From Brevibacterium iodinum ATCC 49514 (GTDB lineage: Bacteria; Actinomycetota; Actinomycetes; Actinomycetales; Brevibacteriaceae): a stretch of 64,000 nucleotides of DNA. The stretch covers positions 110,299 to 174,298 of the forward strand of contig NZ_FXYX01000004.1 in the NCBI RefSeq assembly GCF_900169265.1, read 5' to 3'. Under the pieces are notes generated by a model. The model made no database searches. It worked only from the letters and a program-made list of their open reading frames with translations, and was not told the origin of the DNA. Both the position numbers and the translations under genes were made by a program. Below are positions 1 through 7,205 of this stretch, one piece after another (within the stretch, counting starts at the first letter, position 1; each line of letters starts with the position of its first letter).

Positions 1-2
1 CG

Positions 3-461
3 ATCATCACCACGCACCAGCACTGGGATCATATTCGGGCGCTGCCGGCCACCTCGGCGAACTATCCGGAGGCGATGACCATTGCTGGGGCTGCGGACGC
101 GGCCGCCATCACCGAGGCGGAAGGAGTGGAGATCGCGCATTCCGTCGATCACCTCGATGTCGGGGACTTCGGCGGATTCGTCCTCCAGGCAATCGCTCTG
201 CGCGGGCACACCCCCGGTTCGATCGCACTGCTTCTGCGCGACGGGGGCCAGACGATCCTGTTCTCAGGTGACTCGCTGTTTCCGGGCGGGCCGGGCAAGA
301 CCTGGTCGGCCGAGGACTTCACATCGCTCATGGACGACCTCGAGGAGCGGGTCTTCGGCGAACTTCCGGACGAGACTCTCGTTCTGCCCGGACACGGGGA
401 CTCGACGACCCTGGGCGAGGAACGTCCGAAACTGGGGGAATGGCGCGAACGCGGCTGGTGA
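3..461 (+). CDS. MBL-fold metallo-hydrolase, C-terminal part (5' end outside window)
   Basis: The reading frame is open from the window edge, so the start lies upstream. The visible part begins with the metal-binding motif THQHWDH (residues 4-10 of the fragment), the THxHxDH signature of the metallo-beta-lactamase fold. It continues with GHTPGS (third metal histidine), SGDSLF (bridging aspartate) and a late PGHGD histidine motif, then ends at a TGA. This order fits the glyoxalase II / hydroxyacylglutathione-hydrolase-like branch, which hydrolyses thioesters or related bonds with a di-metal centre in the cytoplasm. The substrate cannot be read from sequence; in a mycothiol-using organism a mycothiol thioester is one possibility. 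It converges with the PH-domain gene 14 nt downstream. Confidence 0.85.
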   Translation: MITTHQHWDHIRALPATSANYPEAMTIAGAADAAAITEAEGVEIAHSVDHLDVGDFGGFVLQAIALRGHTPGSIALLLRDGGQTILFSGDSLFPGGPGKTWSAEDFTSLMDDLEERVFGELPDETLVLPGHGDSTTLGEERPKLGEWRERGW

Positions 462-475
462 CCGCAGTTCGGCCG

Positions 476-1060
476 TCAGCGCGGCAGTGCTGCGAAGCCG
501 AAGAGCGCCCAGACGATGGCGAGGAGACCCATGGCGATGATGCCGACGTTCCATCTCGTCTCGATGACACGCTGCCCACCGGGGTTGGCGAGTTCTGCGT
601 CGCTGAGCGACGAATAGCGCTCGAGCACGGTGTCGACGGCCGGGCTCGGATTCTCGACGAGCCGCCGCATACCGTGCTCGTCCTTCTCCCACTTCTTGCC
701 TTTGCCGGCCAGCGGCCATGAGGCGAACTTCCTCTCATGGGTGCGCACGCTCAGACCGAAGTGGGTCTCGAAGCCGTCGACGAGGTTCCACGGGATCGTC
801 ACGGTCTGCAGCGGATTGACTAAGATGAGCTGCTGTCTGTGCAGTTCGACGCGGGGAAACCGATAGCAGACGAAGACCAAGGTGCCGACGGCCAAAGGGA
901 TGCCCGCGGCGGCCAGACCGCGCAGCGTGAAATCTCCGAAGAGGATGGAGAGCACGCCGAAGGCGCAGAGCCCTCCGACGATGAAGAACAGGGCCGTCGA
1001 ACTCGTCGTCCGCACGACGGTCGGCTCGGTTTGATTGCGATTTATCTCACTGCCAGCCAC
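476..1060 (-). CDS. PH-domain-like membrane protein, 194 aa
   Basis: This is a small integral membrane protein. Two hydrophobic segments near residues 21-45 and 47-66 form an N-terminal hairpin. A soluble part follows with the look of a bacterial PH domain (strands around VELHRQQLILVNPLQTVTI and WNLVDGFETHFGLSVRT). A third hydrophobic segment lies at the C terminus (about 170-192). The function is unknown; such proteins are common in actinobacteria and lack catalytic motifs. The start is GTG at 1060, chosen because a TAGGAT hexamer lies 6 nt upstream and there is no ribosome binding site, the leaderless pattern seen at other genes here. It is transcribed away from the oligopeptide transporter region. 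Confidence 0.7.
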   Translation of the reverse strand: MAGSEINRNQTEPTVVRTTSSTALFFIVGGLCAFGVLSILFGDFTLRGLAAAGIPLAVGTLVFVCYRFPRVELHRQQLILVNPLQTVTIPWNLVDGFETHFGLSVRTHERKFASWPLAGKGKKWEKDEHGMRRLVENPSPAVDTVLERYSSLSDAELANPGGQRVIETRWNVGIIAMGLLAIVWALFGFAALPR

Positions 1061-1066
1061 CTGATC

Positions 1067-1072
1067 ATCCTA
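1067..1072 (-). promoter_or_regulatory. Leaderless -10 element of the PH-domain gene
   Basis: TAGGAT on the minus strand, then GATCAG (6 nt), then the GTG start. A -10 at this distance places transcription initiation at the start codon. Confidence 0.55.
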
Positions 1073-1296
1073 TCCATTGAGACTGAACAAAAGTTGTCTG
1101 TTCCCTTGGTTTCGAAACGGTAACGATTCCGAAATTTGCTCATTATGTGGACTCCGTCACAGTCGCCGGTGAATTAACTTTGTTGCAATCCATGTGAAAA
1201 GCATGAACGCGGTCACATGCGCGTCGGCTTCTGCCGTCCCGCTGGACGTGACCGGAATGCACTCCGGTTTGGGGTGCAAGTACGAGGGTGACTCGC
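1073..1296. other. Original upstream region of the oligopeptide transporter operon
   Basis: No gene is visible in these 224 bases. The stretch is AT-richer than its surroundings (around 1127-1200) and holds a small hairpin at 1251-1268 (ACCGGA, loop atgcac, TCCGGT). If the transposon at 1303-5271 is removed and one target copy kept, this stretch would run straight into the ribosome binding site of the substrate-binding protein gene at 5294. It is therefore the likely native promoter and regulatory region of that operon. No specific -35/-10 pair was convincing by eye. Confidence 0.5.
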
Positions 1297-1302
1297 CCTA
1301 GA
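1297..1302. repeat. Target-site duplication CCTAGA, left copy
   Basis: CCTAGA lies immediately outside the left terminal repeat and is repeated exactly at 5272-5277. It matches the NCTAGN target preference known for IS481. Confidence 0.85.
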
Positions 1303-1327
1303 TGTACTGACCGGACACGTTGATTGA
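1303..1327 (+). repeat. Left terminal inverted repeat (IRL)
   Basis: The first 20 bases are TGTACTGACCGGACACGTTG, identical to the right end read inward. Position 21 differs (A here, G at the right end) and TTGA follows in both. Confidence 0.88.
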
Positions 1328-1433
1328 TTGTCAGATCGCGGAGAGCCGGCTCCGCCTCAATCTCTGAGGATGTCTTCTGGCTCCGTCTGGTCAGCCGGGT
1401 ATCTTGACCTTGTCAGCGGCGATTGGAGCAGGC

Positions 1434-2636
1434 ATGGCTCAGCAGTACCTCGGCCCTGCGATGGGTGTGGTCTCCTTCTCTACCTGGTCGGAACTCGTTG
1501 AAGCAGCCGCGGGCGGTCTTCTCGAGGAGTCGGTCTGGTGCGAGTTGAAGGAGATGGCGACCCCGGCCGGAACTGCGAAGAAGGATGCCAATCTGGAGAT
1601 GGCCCGCGACCTTGCCTCGCTCAGCGTCGACGGAGGGCTACTCATCTACGGGGTGCGCGACAGAGACTTCGAGGTCGTCGGCTGTGACACTGCCGGACTC
1701 GCCGACCGGATTGCCCAAGTGTCCGCGACTCGGATCCACCCACCGCTTTCGCCCACCATCCAGCCTGCACTGGTCCATCCCGACGATGACGCCCGGGCGG
1801 TCCTGGTCGTCCAGGTTCCCCCATCACCCTTGGCTCCCCACATGGTCGACGGCAGCTATTGGGGCCGGAGCAGCAACGGCAAGCGAAAGCTCGACGATGC
1901 AGAGGTGCGTCGGCTCTTGCTGCAGCGTGATCGGGGCGAGGACGCGTTCCTCTCCCGCCTGACAGGGATGGAGGCTCGTGACCCGCTGGTTGACTACATC
2001 GAGGGTCACCCCACTGGCAACGGACACATCTACCTTGTGGCCGAACCCTGTGTGCCGGTGGTGCGGAGCGAGGAGCCTCAGGGCTCGGCCGCTCTGCGCC
2101 AAGGGATCCGGCCGAGTGGCTGGCCCGGAACGGTGCCGGACTGCACGTATCGGGCCTTCGACCCCAAGGGTGAGGCGTATGCGTCGATCCCCGCGCATGG
2201 CGATCCTGTACGAAGCCAGTACGAGCGTGGGCTCTGCCACGTCTTGTTGAAGGACGACAGCTCCATCGAGGTGGTGTCCGGCGGTGGGACCGCGGAGTAC
2301 GAGACCCAGCCAGGAAGACCGGCGAAGTTCCTGTTCGCTGGGCTCATCTCAGCACTGGCAGTGCAGACCCTGCAGTTGATCGAAAGCCGGTCACTGACTT
2401 GGGGATACACCGGGCCATGGCGGATCGGTCTTCGGGTGACCAAGACTCGCGGGACCATCTACAACAACAACGACGTCTTCAATCAAATGCCCACTTTCAC
2501 AGCGGACGAATACATCAAGACCACGGTGGTCCAGGGCGTGGACACCAAGCCGCTCGAACAAGCCCAAGGCCTCCTGAAGGGGCTCTATCGGGGACTCGGG
2601 ATCGAGTCCCAAACGGTCGACCAGATCGCCAACTAG
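1434..2636 (+). CDS. AlbA/Schlafen (AAA_4-type) domain protein, transposon cargo, 400 aa
   Basis: The N-terminal part matches the AlbA_2 / divergent AAA_4 (Schlafen-like, COG2865) domain. ESVWCELKEM (32-41) supplies the acidic E..ELK signature, a lysine-containing segment follows, then DGGLLIYGVR (66-75). The domain closes with SYWGRSSNGKRKL and an EVRRL helix near residues 140-160. The remaining 240 residues are not recognised. AlbA_2/Schlafen domains bind nucleic acid or nucleotides and occur in regulators and in phage-defence loci, but no specific role can be given here. The ATG at 1434 is chosen because GGAG sits 5 nt upstream; a TTG at 1404 in the same frame has no such support. Its TAG overlaps the convergent transposase stop by 4 nt. 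It lies inside the transposon, so it is cargo. Confidence 0.7.
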   Translation: MAQQYLGPAMGVVSFSTWSELVEAAAGGLLEESVWCELKEMATPAGTAKKDANLEMARDLASLSVDGGLLIYGVRDRDFEVVGCDTAGLADRIAQVSATRIHPPLSPTIQPALVHPDDDARAVLVVQVPPSPLAPHMVDGSYWGRSSNGKRKLDDAEVRRLLLQRDRGEDAFLSRLTGMEARDPLVDYIEGHPTGNGHIYLVAEPCVPVVRSEEPQGSAALRQGIRPSGWPGTVPDCTYRAFDPKGEAYASIPAHGDPVRSQYERGLCHVLLKDDSSIEVVSGGGTAEYETQPGRPAKFLFAGLISALAVQTLQLIESRSLTWGYTGPWRIGLRVTKTRGTIYNNNDVFNQMPTFTADEYIKTTVVQGVDTKPLEQAQGLLKGLYRGLGIESQTVDQIAN

Positions 2637-3619
2637 GTTCGCTGCACCTGGGTGCCGGTCAAGCGCGAGAACGGCGGCTGGTTGCCGCAGGCGGTGTGGG
2701 GCCTGTGGTGGTTGTAGTAGTGCAGCCAGCCTTCGAGTTCCCCGCGGCGTTCCGTCTCGGAGGTGTAGCAGCGGGCGTAGGCCCAGCCGTCGGCCAGGGT
2801 GCGGTGGAAGCGCTCAATCTTCCCGTTGGTCTGCGGCCGATACGGCCTGGTGCGCTTGTGCCCGATGCCCAGTTCGGCGCAGGTGTCTCGCCACAGGTGT
2901 GAGCGGTAGGCGCTTCCATTGTCCGACAGGACCCGCTCAACGGTGACGCCACGCTGGTTGAACCATTCAACGGCCCGAACGAGGACGGCGGTGGCGGTGA
3001 GGGCGGTCTCGTCGTCGTGGATCTCGGCGTAGGCCACCCGGGAGTGGTCGTCGATGACCGTGTGGACGTAGGCCTTGCCCATCAACGGGTCCCGCCACTT
3101 GTTGCGCGGCTTGTCCGGTGTGGCGGCTCGGTTGCGGACGCCTTGTGGTCGGCCGACGTAGCGCCAGCCGCCGCCGTCGGGGATGTTGCCGAGCTTCTTC
3201 ACGTCGACGTGCAGCATCGCGCCGGGGTGGTCGTGCTCGTAGCGGCGGACGGGCTCTCCGGTGGCGCGGTCGACGTGCGAGAGCCGGTTCAGGCGGGCGT
3301 CGGCCAAGATCCGGTGGACAGTGGACGGGGCGATCCCCAGTCGACAGGCCAACTGGACCGGGCCTTCGCGCAGGCGCAGCCGGAGCTGGATGCAGCGCTT
3401 CGTGGTGCTGTGGCTGGTCTTGTTCGGCGACCGGTGGGGCCGTGAGGAACGGTCCTGCATCGACTGGCCGGCTCGGTAGCGGTCGGCCCAGCGCTTCACG
3501 GTCGGCCAGGAGACCTGGAAGCGGGCGGCCACTTCACTGATCGGCCAGCCCTCGTCAACGACCAGACGAGCGACGATCAGTCGGTGCCGGGGGGTGAGAG
3601 CTGCATTCGTGTGGGTCAT
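2633..3619 (-). CDS. IS481-family transposase, 328 aa, apparently intact
   Basis: An N-terminal helix-turn-helix (EVAARFQVSWPTVKRWADRY, about 29-48) is followed by a second HTH-like segment (IAPSTVHRIL) and an integrase-core (rve) domain. The catalytic triad is visible as D139 (HVDVKK), D233 (LSDNGS) and E269 (KIERFH), giving D-x35-E, with the downstream YNHHRPH motif typical of IS481. There is no frameshift or stop, and the length is usual for the family. It should cut and join the terminal repeats at 1303 and 5271. The gene is central in the element rather than touching either end, which shows that the mobile unit is larger than the transposase gene. I saw no second pair of TGT-starting repeats hugging this gene. 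Confidence 0.92.
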   Translation of the reverse strand: MTHTNAALTPRHRLIVARLVVDEGWPISEVAARFQVSWPTVKRWADRYRAGQSMQDRSSRPHRSPNKTSHSTTKRCIQLRLRLREGPVQLACRLGIAPSTVHRILADARLNRLSHVDRATGEPVRRYEHDHPGAMLHVDVKKLGNIPDGGGWRYVGRPQGVRNRAATPDKPRNKWRDPLMGKAYVHTVIDDHSRVAYAEIHDDETALTATAVLVRAVEWFNQRGVTVERVLSDNGSAYRSHLWRDTCAELGIGHKRTRPYRPQTNGKIERFHRTLADGWAYARCYTSETERRGELEGWLHYYNHHRPHTACGNQPPFSRLTGTQVQRT

Positions 3620-3687
3620 CGAAGACTTGTTCCTGGTGTTGACGAGGTGTCGAGGTGTACCGAGTCCGCCCGGTTTGGAGCCCGTGG

Positions 3688-4572
3688 TCAGGCCGTGTCT
3701 TGCTCACGGCGGTTGGTGCGTCTGGCCGCGAGGCCGACGCCGCTCAGGACGACCGCGAGCCCGATCCATTGCAGGGTCGAGGGTTGCTGGCCGAATATGG
3801 ACCACGCCCACAGCATCGTTACGGGCGCAGTCAGGTAGAGCAGAGTGCTGGTCGTGGTGGCTCCCACCTGGCGGAGGCACCAGATGAACGTGGCGTAGCC
3901 ACCGAGGCCGGACAAGAGCACCAGCCAGCTGATCGCCAGCACCAGTGTCCCCGTGACCTGGAGACGAAGCCCGTCGGTCAGGAGGGCGGCGCCGCTGAAG
4001 ATCACGGCGGCCACGCTCACCTGCACGGTCAGACTGATCACCACTGGCACCTGGGGCTTCCACGAGCGTTCCAGTAGGGAAGCCATGGACAGCCCCAGCA
4101 GGCTCATCGCCACCAGGCCCACGCTTCCCGCCCCTGCCGTGCTGATGCCTCCCACGCTCAGGCTGACGCCGCCCAGGGCGATGAGCAGGCCAAACCACTG
4201 GAGGATGCGGACCCGATCGCCGAAGATGATCCGTCCCGCCGCGGTCACGATCAGCGGCTGAAGTGCACACACCAGCGCAGACAAGCCGGCATCCAGCCCC
4301 TGCCCAGCGGATAGGAAGACACCGCCCAGAAAGACCACGTGAGACAGGACGGCCAGGACGACCTGCTGCCACAACTCGCGTCGACTCAACGCGCGGAAAG
4401 AATGACGCAGCGAAGGAACCAGCAAACACCCGACGAGCAGAACAAGGGCAGTCACCAGATAACGCCACGCCAGCAGGGGCCACGTCCCCACACCTATCCG
4501 GTCCGCCAGCGTCGCCCCGACGAACCCGGAACTCCACGCCACCACGAACGCCACACACATGACCCATCGCAT
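3688..4572 (-). CDS. EamA/DMT-superfamily exporter, transposon cargo, 294 aa
   Basis: About ten hydrophobic segments are arranged as two EamA halves. The first begins MCVAFVVAWSSGFVGATLAD, the typical N-terminal WSSxF-type EamA start, and the second runs through MSLLGLSMASLLER to VLSGVGLAARR. The length (294 aa) is normal for drug/metabolite transporters of the RhaT/YdcZ-like type. It probably exports a small molecule across the cytoplasmic membrane; the substrate is unknown. The ATG at 4572 is chosen over a longer in-frame extension that would run antisense through the tetR gene; ATG 4560 is an alternative. It is divergent from tetR with 66 nt between, and the ACCGGTCGGT operator lies in that gap, so TetR-controlled efflux is the natural reading. 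Confidence 0.85.
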   Translation of the reverse strand: MRWVMCVAFVVAWSSGFVGATLADRIGVGTWPLLAWRYLVTALVLLVGCLLVPSLRHSFRALSRRELWQQVVLAVLSHVVFLGGVFLSAGQGLDAGLSALVCALQPLIVTAAGRIIFGDRVRILQWFGLLIALGGVSLSVGGISTAGAGSVGLVAMSLLGLSMASLLERSWKPQVPVVISLTVQVSVAAVIFSGAALLTDGLRLQVTGTLVLAISWLVLLSGLGGYATFIWCLRQVGATTTSTLLYLTAPVTMLWAWSIFGQQPSTLQWIGLAVVLSGVGLAARRTNRREQDTA

Positions 4573-4577
4573 CCGAT

Positions 4578-4603
4578 TAGATAAACACACCGGTCGGTAT
4601 ACT
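4578..4603. promoter_or_regulatory. Divergent dmt/tetR promoters with TetR operator
   Basis: The operator ACCGGTCGGT (4589-4598) is a dyad, ACCG-gt-CGGT. It overlaps TATACT (4598-4603), a good -10 for tetR, and lies 5 nt from TATCTA on the minus strand (4578-4583), a candidate -10 for the exporter gene. A repressor bound here would block both promoters. The same 10-mer recurs at 4680-4689. Confidence 0.6.
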
Positions 4604-4638
4604 GTCAGTGCACTCAAGCCAGCTGAGGGGACGAGACC

Positions 4639-5205
4639 ATGGACATTGACCTTGAGGTCTTCGAGCCTGTCGACACCACACCGGTCGGTCATAGCATCCT
4701 CGATGCTGCTGCCGAGCTCTTCCGTGACCGCGGGATCACAGCCACCGGTGTCGACAGCATCGTCGAGCGTGCAGGAACCACAAAGAGGACCTTGTACCAG
4801 CGCTACGGATCCAAGGATCGGTTGGTGGCCTGCTACCTGCAACAACGCGCGCACGCCTGGCAGGGCGAACTCCTGGAAGCGTTGACCGGCGCATCCCCAG
4901 CCGAAGGCCTGGACGTCGTCTACCGGCACACTGCCCAGTGGGCGACCGGCACCCCCCGTGGTTGCGCTTTCGTCAACGCATGGGCCGAGATCGGCGCTAG
5001 CGACCATGAGGCCGCCGATTTCATCCGGGCGGAGAAGGCCTGGATGCTGGCCTTATTTACGCAGATTGCTAGTGGCGACCAGAACACGGGGACCCTGCTG
5101 CACCTGCTCTATGAAGGCGCACAGGTCAGCGCGTCAATCCAAGGAGACCCGAAGGTGTTCACCCAAGCCTGCGCCGCATCACAGGAACTCCTCGTCCGAC
5201 GGTGA
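4639..5205 (+). CDS. TetR/AcrR-family regulator, transposon cargo, 188 aa
   Basis: The N-terminal TetR DNA-binding domain runs from about residue 17 to 63: SILDAAAELFRDRGITATG, then the helix-turn-helix VDSIVERAGTTKRTLYQRYG, a classical LYxRYxSK ending. The C-terminal ligand-binding part is unassigned. GAGGGG about 8 nt before the ATG supports the start. The divergent exporter and the shared ACCGGTCGGT site suggest it represses both genes until an effector binds. It lies 41 nt inside the right end of the transposon. Read-through from this gene would enter the oligopeptide operon that begins at 5294. Confidence 0.88.
   Translation: MDIDLEVFEPVDTTPVGHSILDAAAELFRDRGITATGVDSIVERAGTTKRTLYQRYGSKDRLVACYLQQRAHAWQGELLEALTGASPAEGLDVVYRHTAQWATGTPRGCAFVNAWAEIGASDHEAADFIRAEKAWMLALFTQIASGDQNTGTLLHLLYEGAQVSASIQGDPKVFTQACAASQELLVRR
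4680..4689. promoter_or_regulatory. Second copy of the ACCGGTCGGT operator inside tetR
   Basis: The same 10-bp dyad as 4589-4598, in codons 14-17 of tetR and 91 bp downstream of the first copy. The identity extends upstream to ACACCGGTCGGT. This may be an auxiliary operator, or coincidence of codons. Confidence 0.4.
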
Positions 5206-5246
5206 GGAGTTCTCCCGCACGACGAGACCGAATCGCGTTTCGCTCC

Positions 5247-5271
5247 TCAACCAACGTGTCCGGTCAGTACA
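5247..5271 (-). repeat. Right terminal inverted repeat (IRR)
   Basis: Read on the minus strand from the outer end it starts TGTACTGACCGGACACGTTG and continues GTTGA. It differs from the left repeat only at position 21. Confidence 0.88.
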
Positions 5272-5277
5272 CCTAGA
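5272..5277. repeat. Target-site duplication CCTAGA, right copy
   Basis: Exact copy of 1297-1302, adjoining the right terminal repeat and 16 nt before the GTG start of the substrate-binding protein gene. Confidence 0.85.
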
Positions 5278-5293
5278 ACAACAAGGAGAGAAC

Positions 5294-7102
5294 GTGAACA
5301 AGCGCTTCCTCGCGGCCGGCGCCTCTGTGGCTGCCGCTGCAATGGTGCTCACCGCCTGCACACCCCCTGGCGGAGGCGACGACAGTGAATCGTCGAAGAA
5401 CTCCCAGCTGAACATCGGCTGGAACGAATCGTTCCGATCGATGAACACACAGACTGCCAATGGCAACGCTGTGTCGAACGCCATTCTCACGTACATGATG
5501 AATGACAACTTCGGCTACTACGACGACAACCTCGAGGTCCAGGACGGCGCGCTTGGCAAGCTCGAGAAGGTTTCAGACGACCCGTTGAAGATCAAGTACA
5601 CCTTCAACGACGAGGCCAAGTGGTCGGACGGCACCCCTGTTGACGCAGCGGACCTCGCTCTGACCTGGGCGGCCACGTCGTCGAACTTCAACACCGTCGA
5701 ATCGAACAATAAAGACGACGGATCGGTGAAGGAGAACGACGCGAAGACGGTCTATTTCGACTCGGCGTCTATCGGCCCTAAACTCGTCAAGGACTTCCCC
5801 GAGATCTCTGACGACGGTAAGGAAGCCACTTTCGAGTTCTCCAAGCCGTTCGCTGATTGGCAGACCGGATTCGCCGGCATCGGGCCCAACGGAGTGGGCG
5901 TTCCCTCCCATATCGTTGCTAAGAAGGCTCTCGGGATCGACGACCCGGAGAAGGGCAAGGAAGCGATCCTCAAGGCCATCAAGGACAAGGACACCGAGAA
6001 GCTCTCGAAGATCTCGAACACCTGGAACACGGGGTTCGACTTCACCTCGATGCCGGATGACGAGGACCTGCTCGTCCATAACGGCCCGTACAAGATGACG
6101 AAGTTCGAAGAGGGCCAGTATGTCACCCTCGAACTCGATGACAAGTACACCGGCCCGACCAAGCCGAAGGTCAACACCGTGACCGTCCGTTACAACGGAG
6201 ATCCGATGGCAATGGTCCAGGCGATCGAGAACGGCGAGGTCGACTTCACCCAGCCGCAGGCGACCGCAGACGTGCTCTCTGCCGCCGAAGACATCGACGG
6301 CGTCAACGTCGATGCTGCCGACGGTGCCACCTATGAGCACGTCGACTTCACTTTCGACAACAAGGGTCCTTTCGACCCCGAGGCCAATGGCGGTGACGAG
6401 GAGAAGGCGAAGAAGGTCCGCCAGGCCTTCCTCAAGACTCTCCCACGGGAAGACATCGTCGAGAAGATCATTAAGCCCCTCAATGACAAGGCCGTCACTC
6501 GCGACTCCTTCAATCAGGTTCCCGGCTCCCCAATGTACGACGAGATCGTCAAGGGCAACGGTATGGAAGATCTCAAGGAAGTCGACGTCGACGGTGCGAA
6601 GAAGCTGCTCAAGGAGGCCGGAGTCTCCAGCCCGACGGTTCGCGTCATGTATGACAACACGAACTCGCGTCGTCAGCAGGAGTTCCAACTGATCAAGGAA
6701 TCAGCCGAGAAGGCCGGCTTCAAGATCAAGGACGTCGGCGATGCCAACTGGGGCACCCGCCTCGGCGACGGTACCTACGACGTCTCGTTGTTCGGCTGGC
6801 AATCGGAGTCGACCGGTATCACTGATTCTGATGCGAACTACCGCACCGGTGCTCAGAACAACTACGGCGGCTACTCGAACAAGAAGACGGACAAAATTCT
6901 CGACAAGATCGTCGGAGCTCCCGAATCCGAGCATGCGAAGCTGTCCACCGAGTTGGAAAAGCAGCTGACCGAGGACGCTTTCGGCGCACCGCTGTTCCAG
7001 CATCCAGAGCTCGTCATTTACCGGGACAAGCTGAAGAATGCCAAGTCGACTACTGTTTCGCCGACAATTTTTTGGAACTACTGGGAGTGGGAAGTCAACT
7101 GA
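5294..7102 (+). CDS. Family 5 ABC transporter substrate-binding lipoprotein, 602 aa
   Basis: The GTG start follows AGGAGAG by 3 nt. Residues 1-22 form a lipoprotein signal (NKRF, hydrophobic core, lipobox LTAC with Cys22), so the mature protein is anchored to the outside of the cytoplasmic membrane. The rest has the SBP_bac_5 pattern (KYTFNDEAKWSDGTPVDAAD, which binds the peptide backbone region in OppA/DppA-type proteins) and ends with a WEWEVN tail. It should capture oligopeptides or similar solutes for the permease and ATPase genes that follow. It is the first gene of a four-gene operon. The transposon right end lies 22 nt upstream of the start, so native control has probably been lost. 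An M. tuberculosis SBP5-type lipoprotein (lpqW) also lies next to typA, from memory. Confidence 0.92.
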   Translation: MNKRFLAAGASVAAAAMVLTACTPPGGGDDSESSKNSQLNIGWNESFRSMNTQTANGNAVSNAILTYMMNDNFGYYDDNLEVQDGALGKLEKVSDDPLKIKYTFNDEAKWSDGTPVDAADLALTWAATSSNFNTVESNNKDDGSVKENDAKTVYFDSASIGPKLVKDFPEISDDGKEATFEFSKPFADWQTGFAGIGPNGVGVPSHIVAKKALGIDDPEKGKEAILKAIKDKDTEKLSKISNTWNTGFDFTSMPDDEDLLVHNGPYKMTKFEEGQYVTLELDDKYTGPTKPKVNTVTVRYNGDPMAMVQAIENGEVDFTQPQATADVLSAAEDIDGVNVDAADGATYEHVDFTFDNKGPFDPEANGGDEEKAKKVRQAFLKTLPREDIVEKIIKPLNDKAVTRDSFNQVPGSPMYDEIVKGNGMEDLKEVDVDGAKKLLKEAGVSSPTVRVMYDNTNSRRQQEFQLIKESAEKAGFKIKDVGDANWGTRLGDGTYDVSLFGWQSESTGITDSDANYRTGAQNNYGGYSNKKTDKILDKIVGAPESEHAKLSTELEKQLTEDAFGAPLFQHPELVIYRDKLKNAKSTTVSPTIFWNYWEWEVN

Positions 7103-7140
7103 TCCGCGTCTGACGCGATCGGTTCTTCTCCAGCCTTGTT

Positions 7141-7171
7141 GCTGTGGGGATCACTGTGTGGTCCCCACAGC
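7141..7171 (+). terminator. Intercistronic hairpin between binding protein and permease
   Basis: A perfect 10-bp stem GCTGTGGGGA / TCCCCACAGC with an 11-nt loop, followed by GGCGTTTTC. Placed in the 103-nt gap after the binding-protein gene, it probably attenuates transcription or protects the upstream mRNA, giving more binding protein than permease, as is common in such operons. Confidence 0.65.
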
Positions 7172-7205
7172 GGCGTTTTCGGAAGATTGAAACGGAAGCC
7201 CCATT

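Larger units (their letters stand above)
1303..5271. mobile_element. IS481-family transposon with passenger genes (3,969 bp)
   Basis: The element is bounded by inverted repeats of 25 bp that start TGT and match at 24 of 25 positions, flanked by perfect 6-bp direct repeats CCTAGA. Inside are four genes: AlbA/Schlafen-domain protein (+), IS481-family transposase (-), DMT exporter (-) and TetR regulator (+). A plain IS481 element is about 1 kb and almost filled by its transposase; here the transposase sits in the middle with about 1.3 kb of cargo on its left and 1.6 kb on its right. Passenger genes are known for some members of this family, for example the corynebacterial chloramphenicol-export transposon Tn5564. 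The intact target duplication and near-identical ends suggest a fairly recent insertion. The transposase keeps its DDE residues, so the element may still be active. Confidence 0.88.

Noticed and set aside
2633..2636. CTAG at the shared end of the AlbA-domain and transposase genes as the edge of a small IS481 copy
   Set aside because: CTAG is an IS481 target, but no TGT-starting inverted repeat hugs the transposase gene on either side. The clear 25-bp ends with a perfect duplication lie 1.3-1.7 kb further out.
3654..3680. TGTACCGAGTCC-like sequence as an internal terminal repeat
   Set aside because: Only the first few bases resemble the TGTACTGACC end; the rest does not match and no partner exists at the other side of the transposase.
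3688..5007. A 439-codon version of the DMT exporter
   Set aside because: The extra N-terminus runs antisense through most of tetR, has no hydrophobic or conserved character, and ATG 4572 begins right at the EamA pattern.
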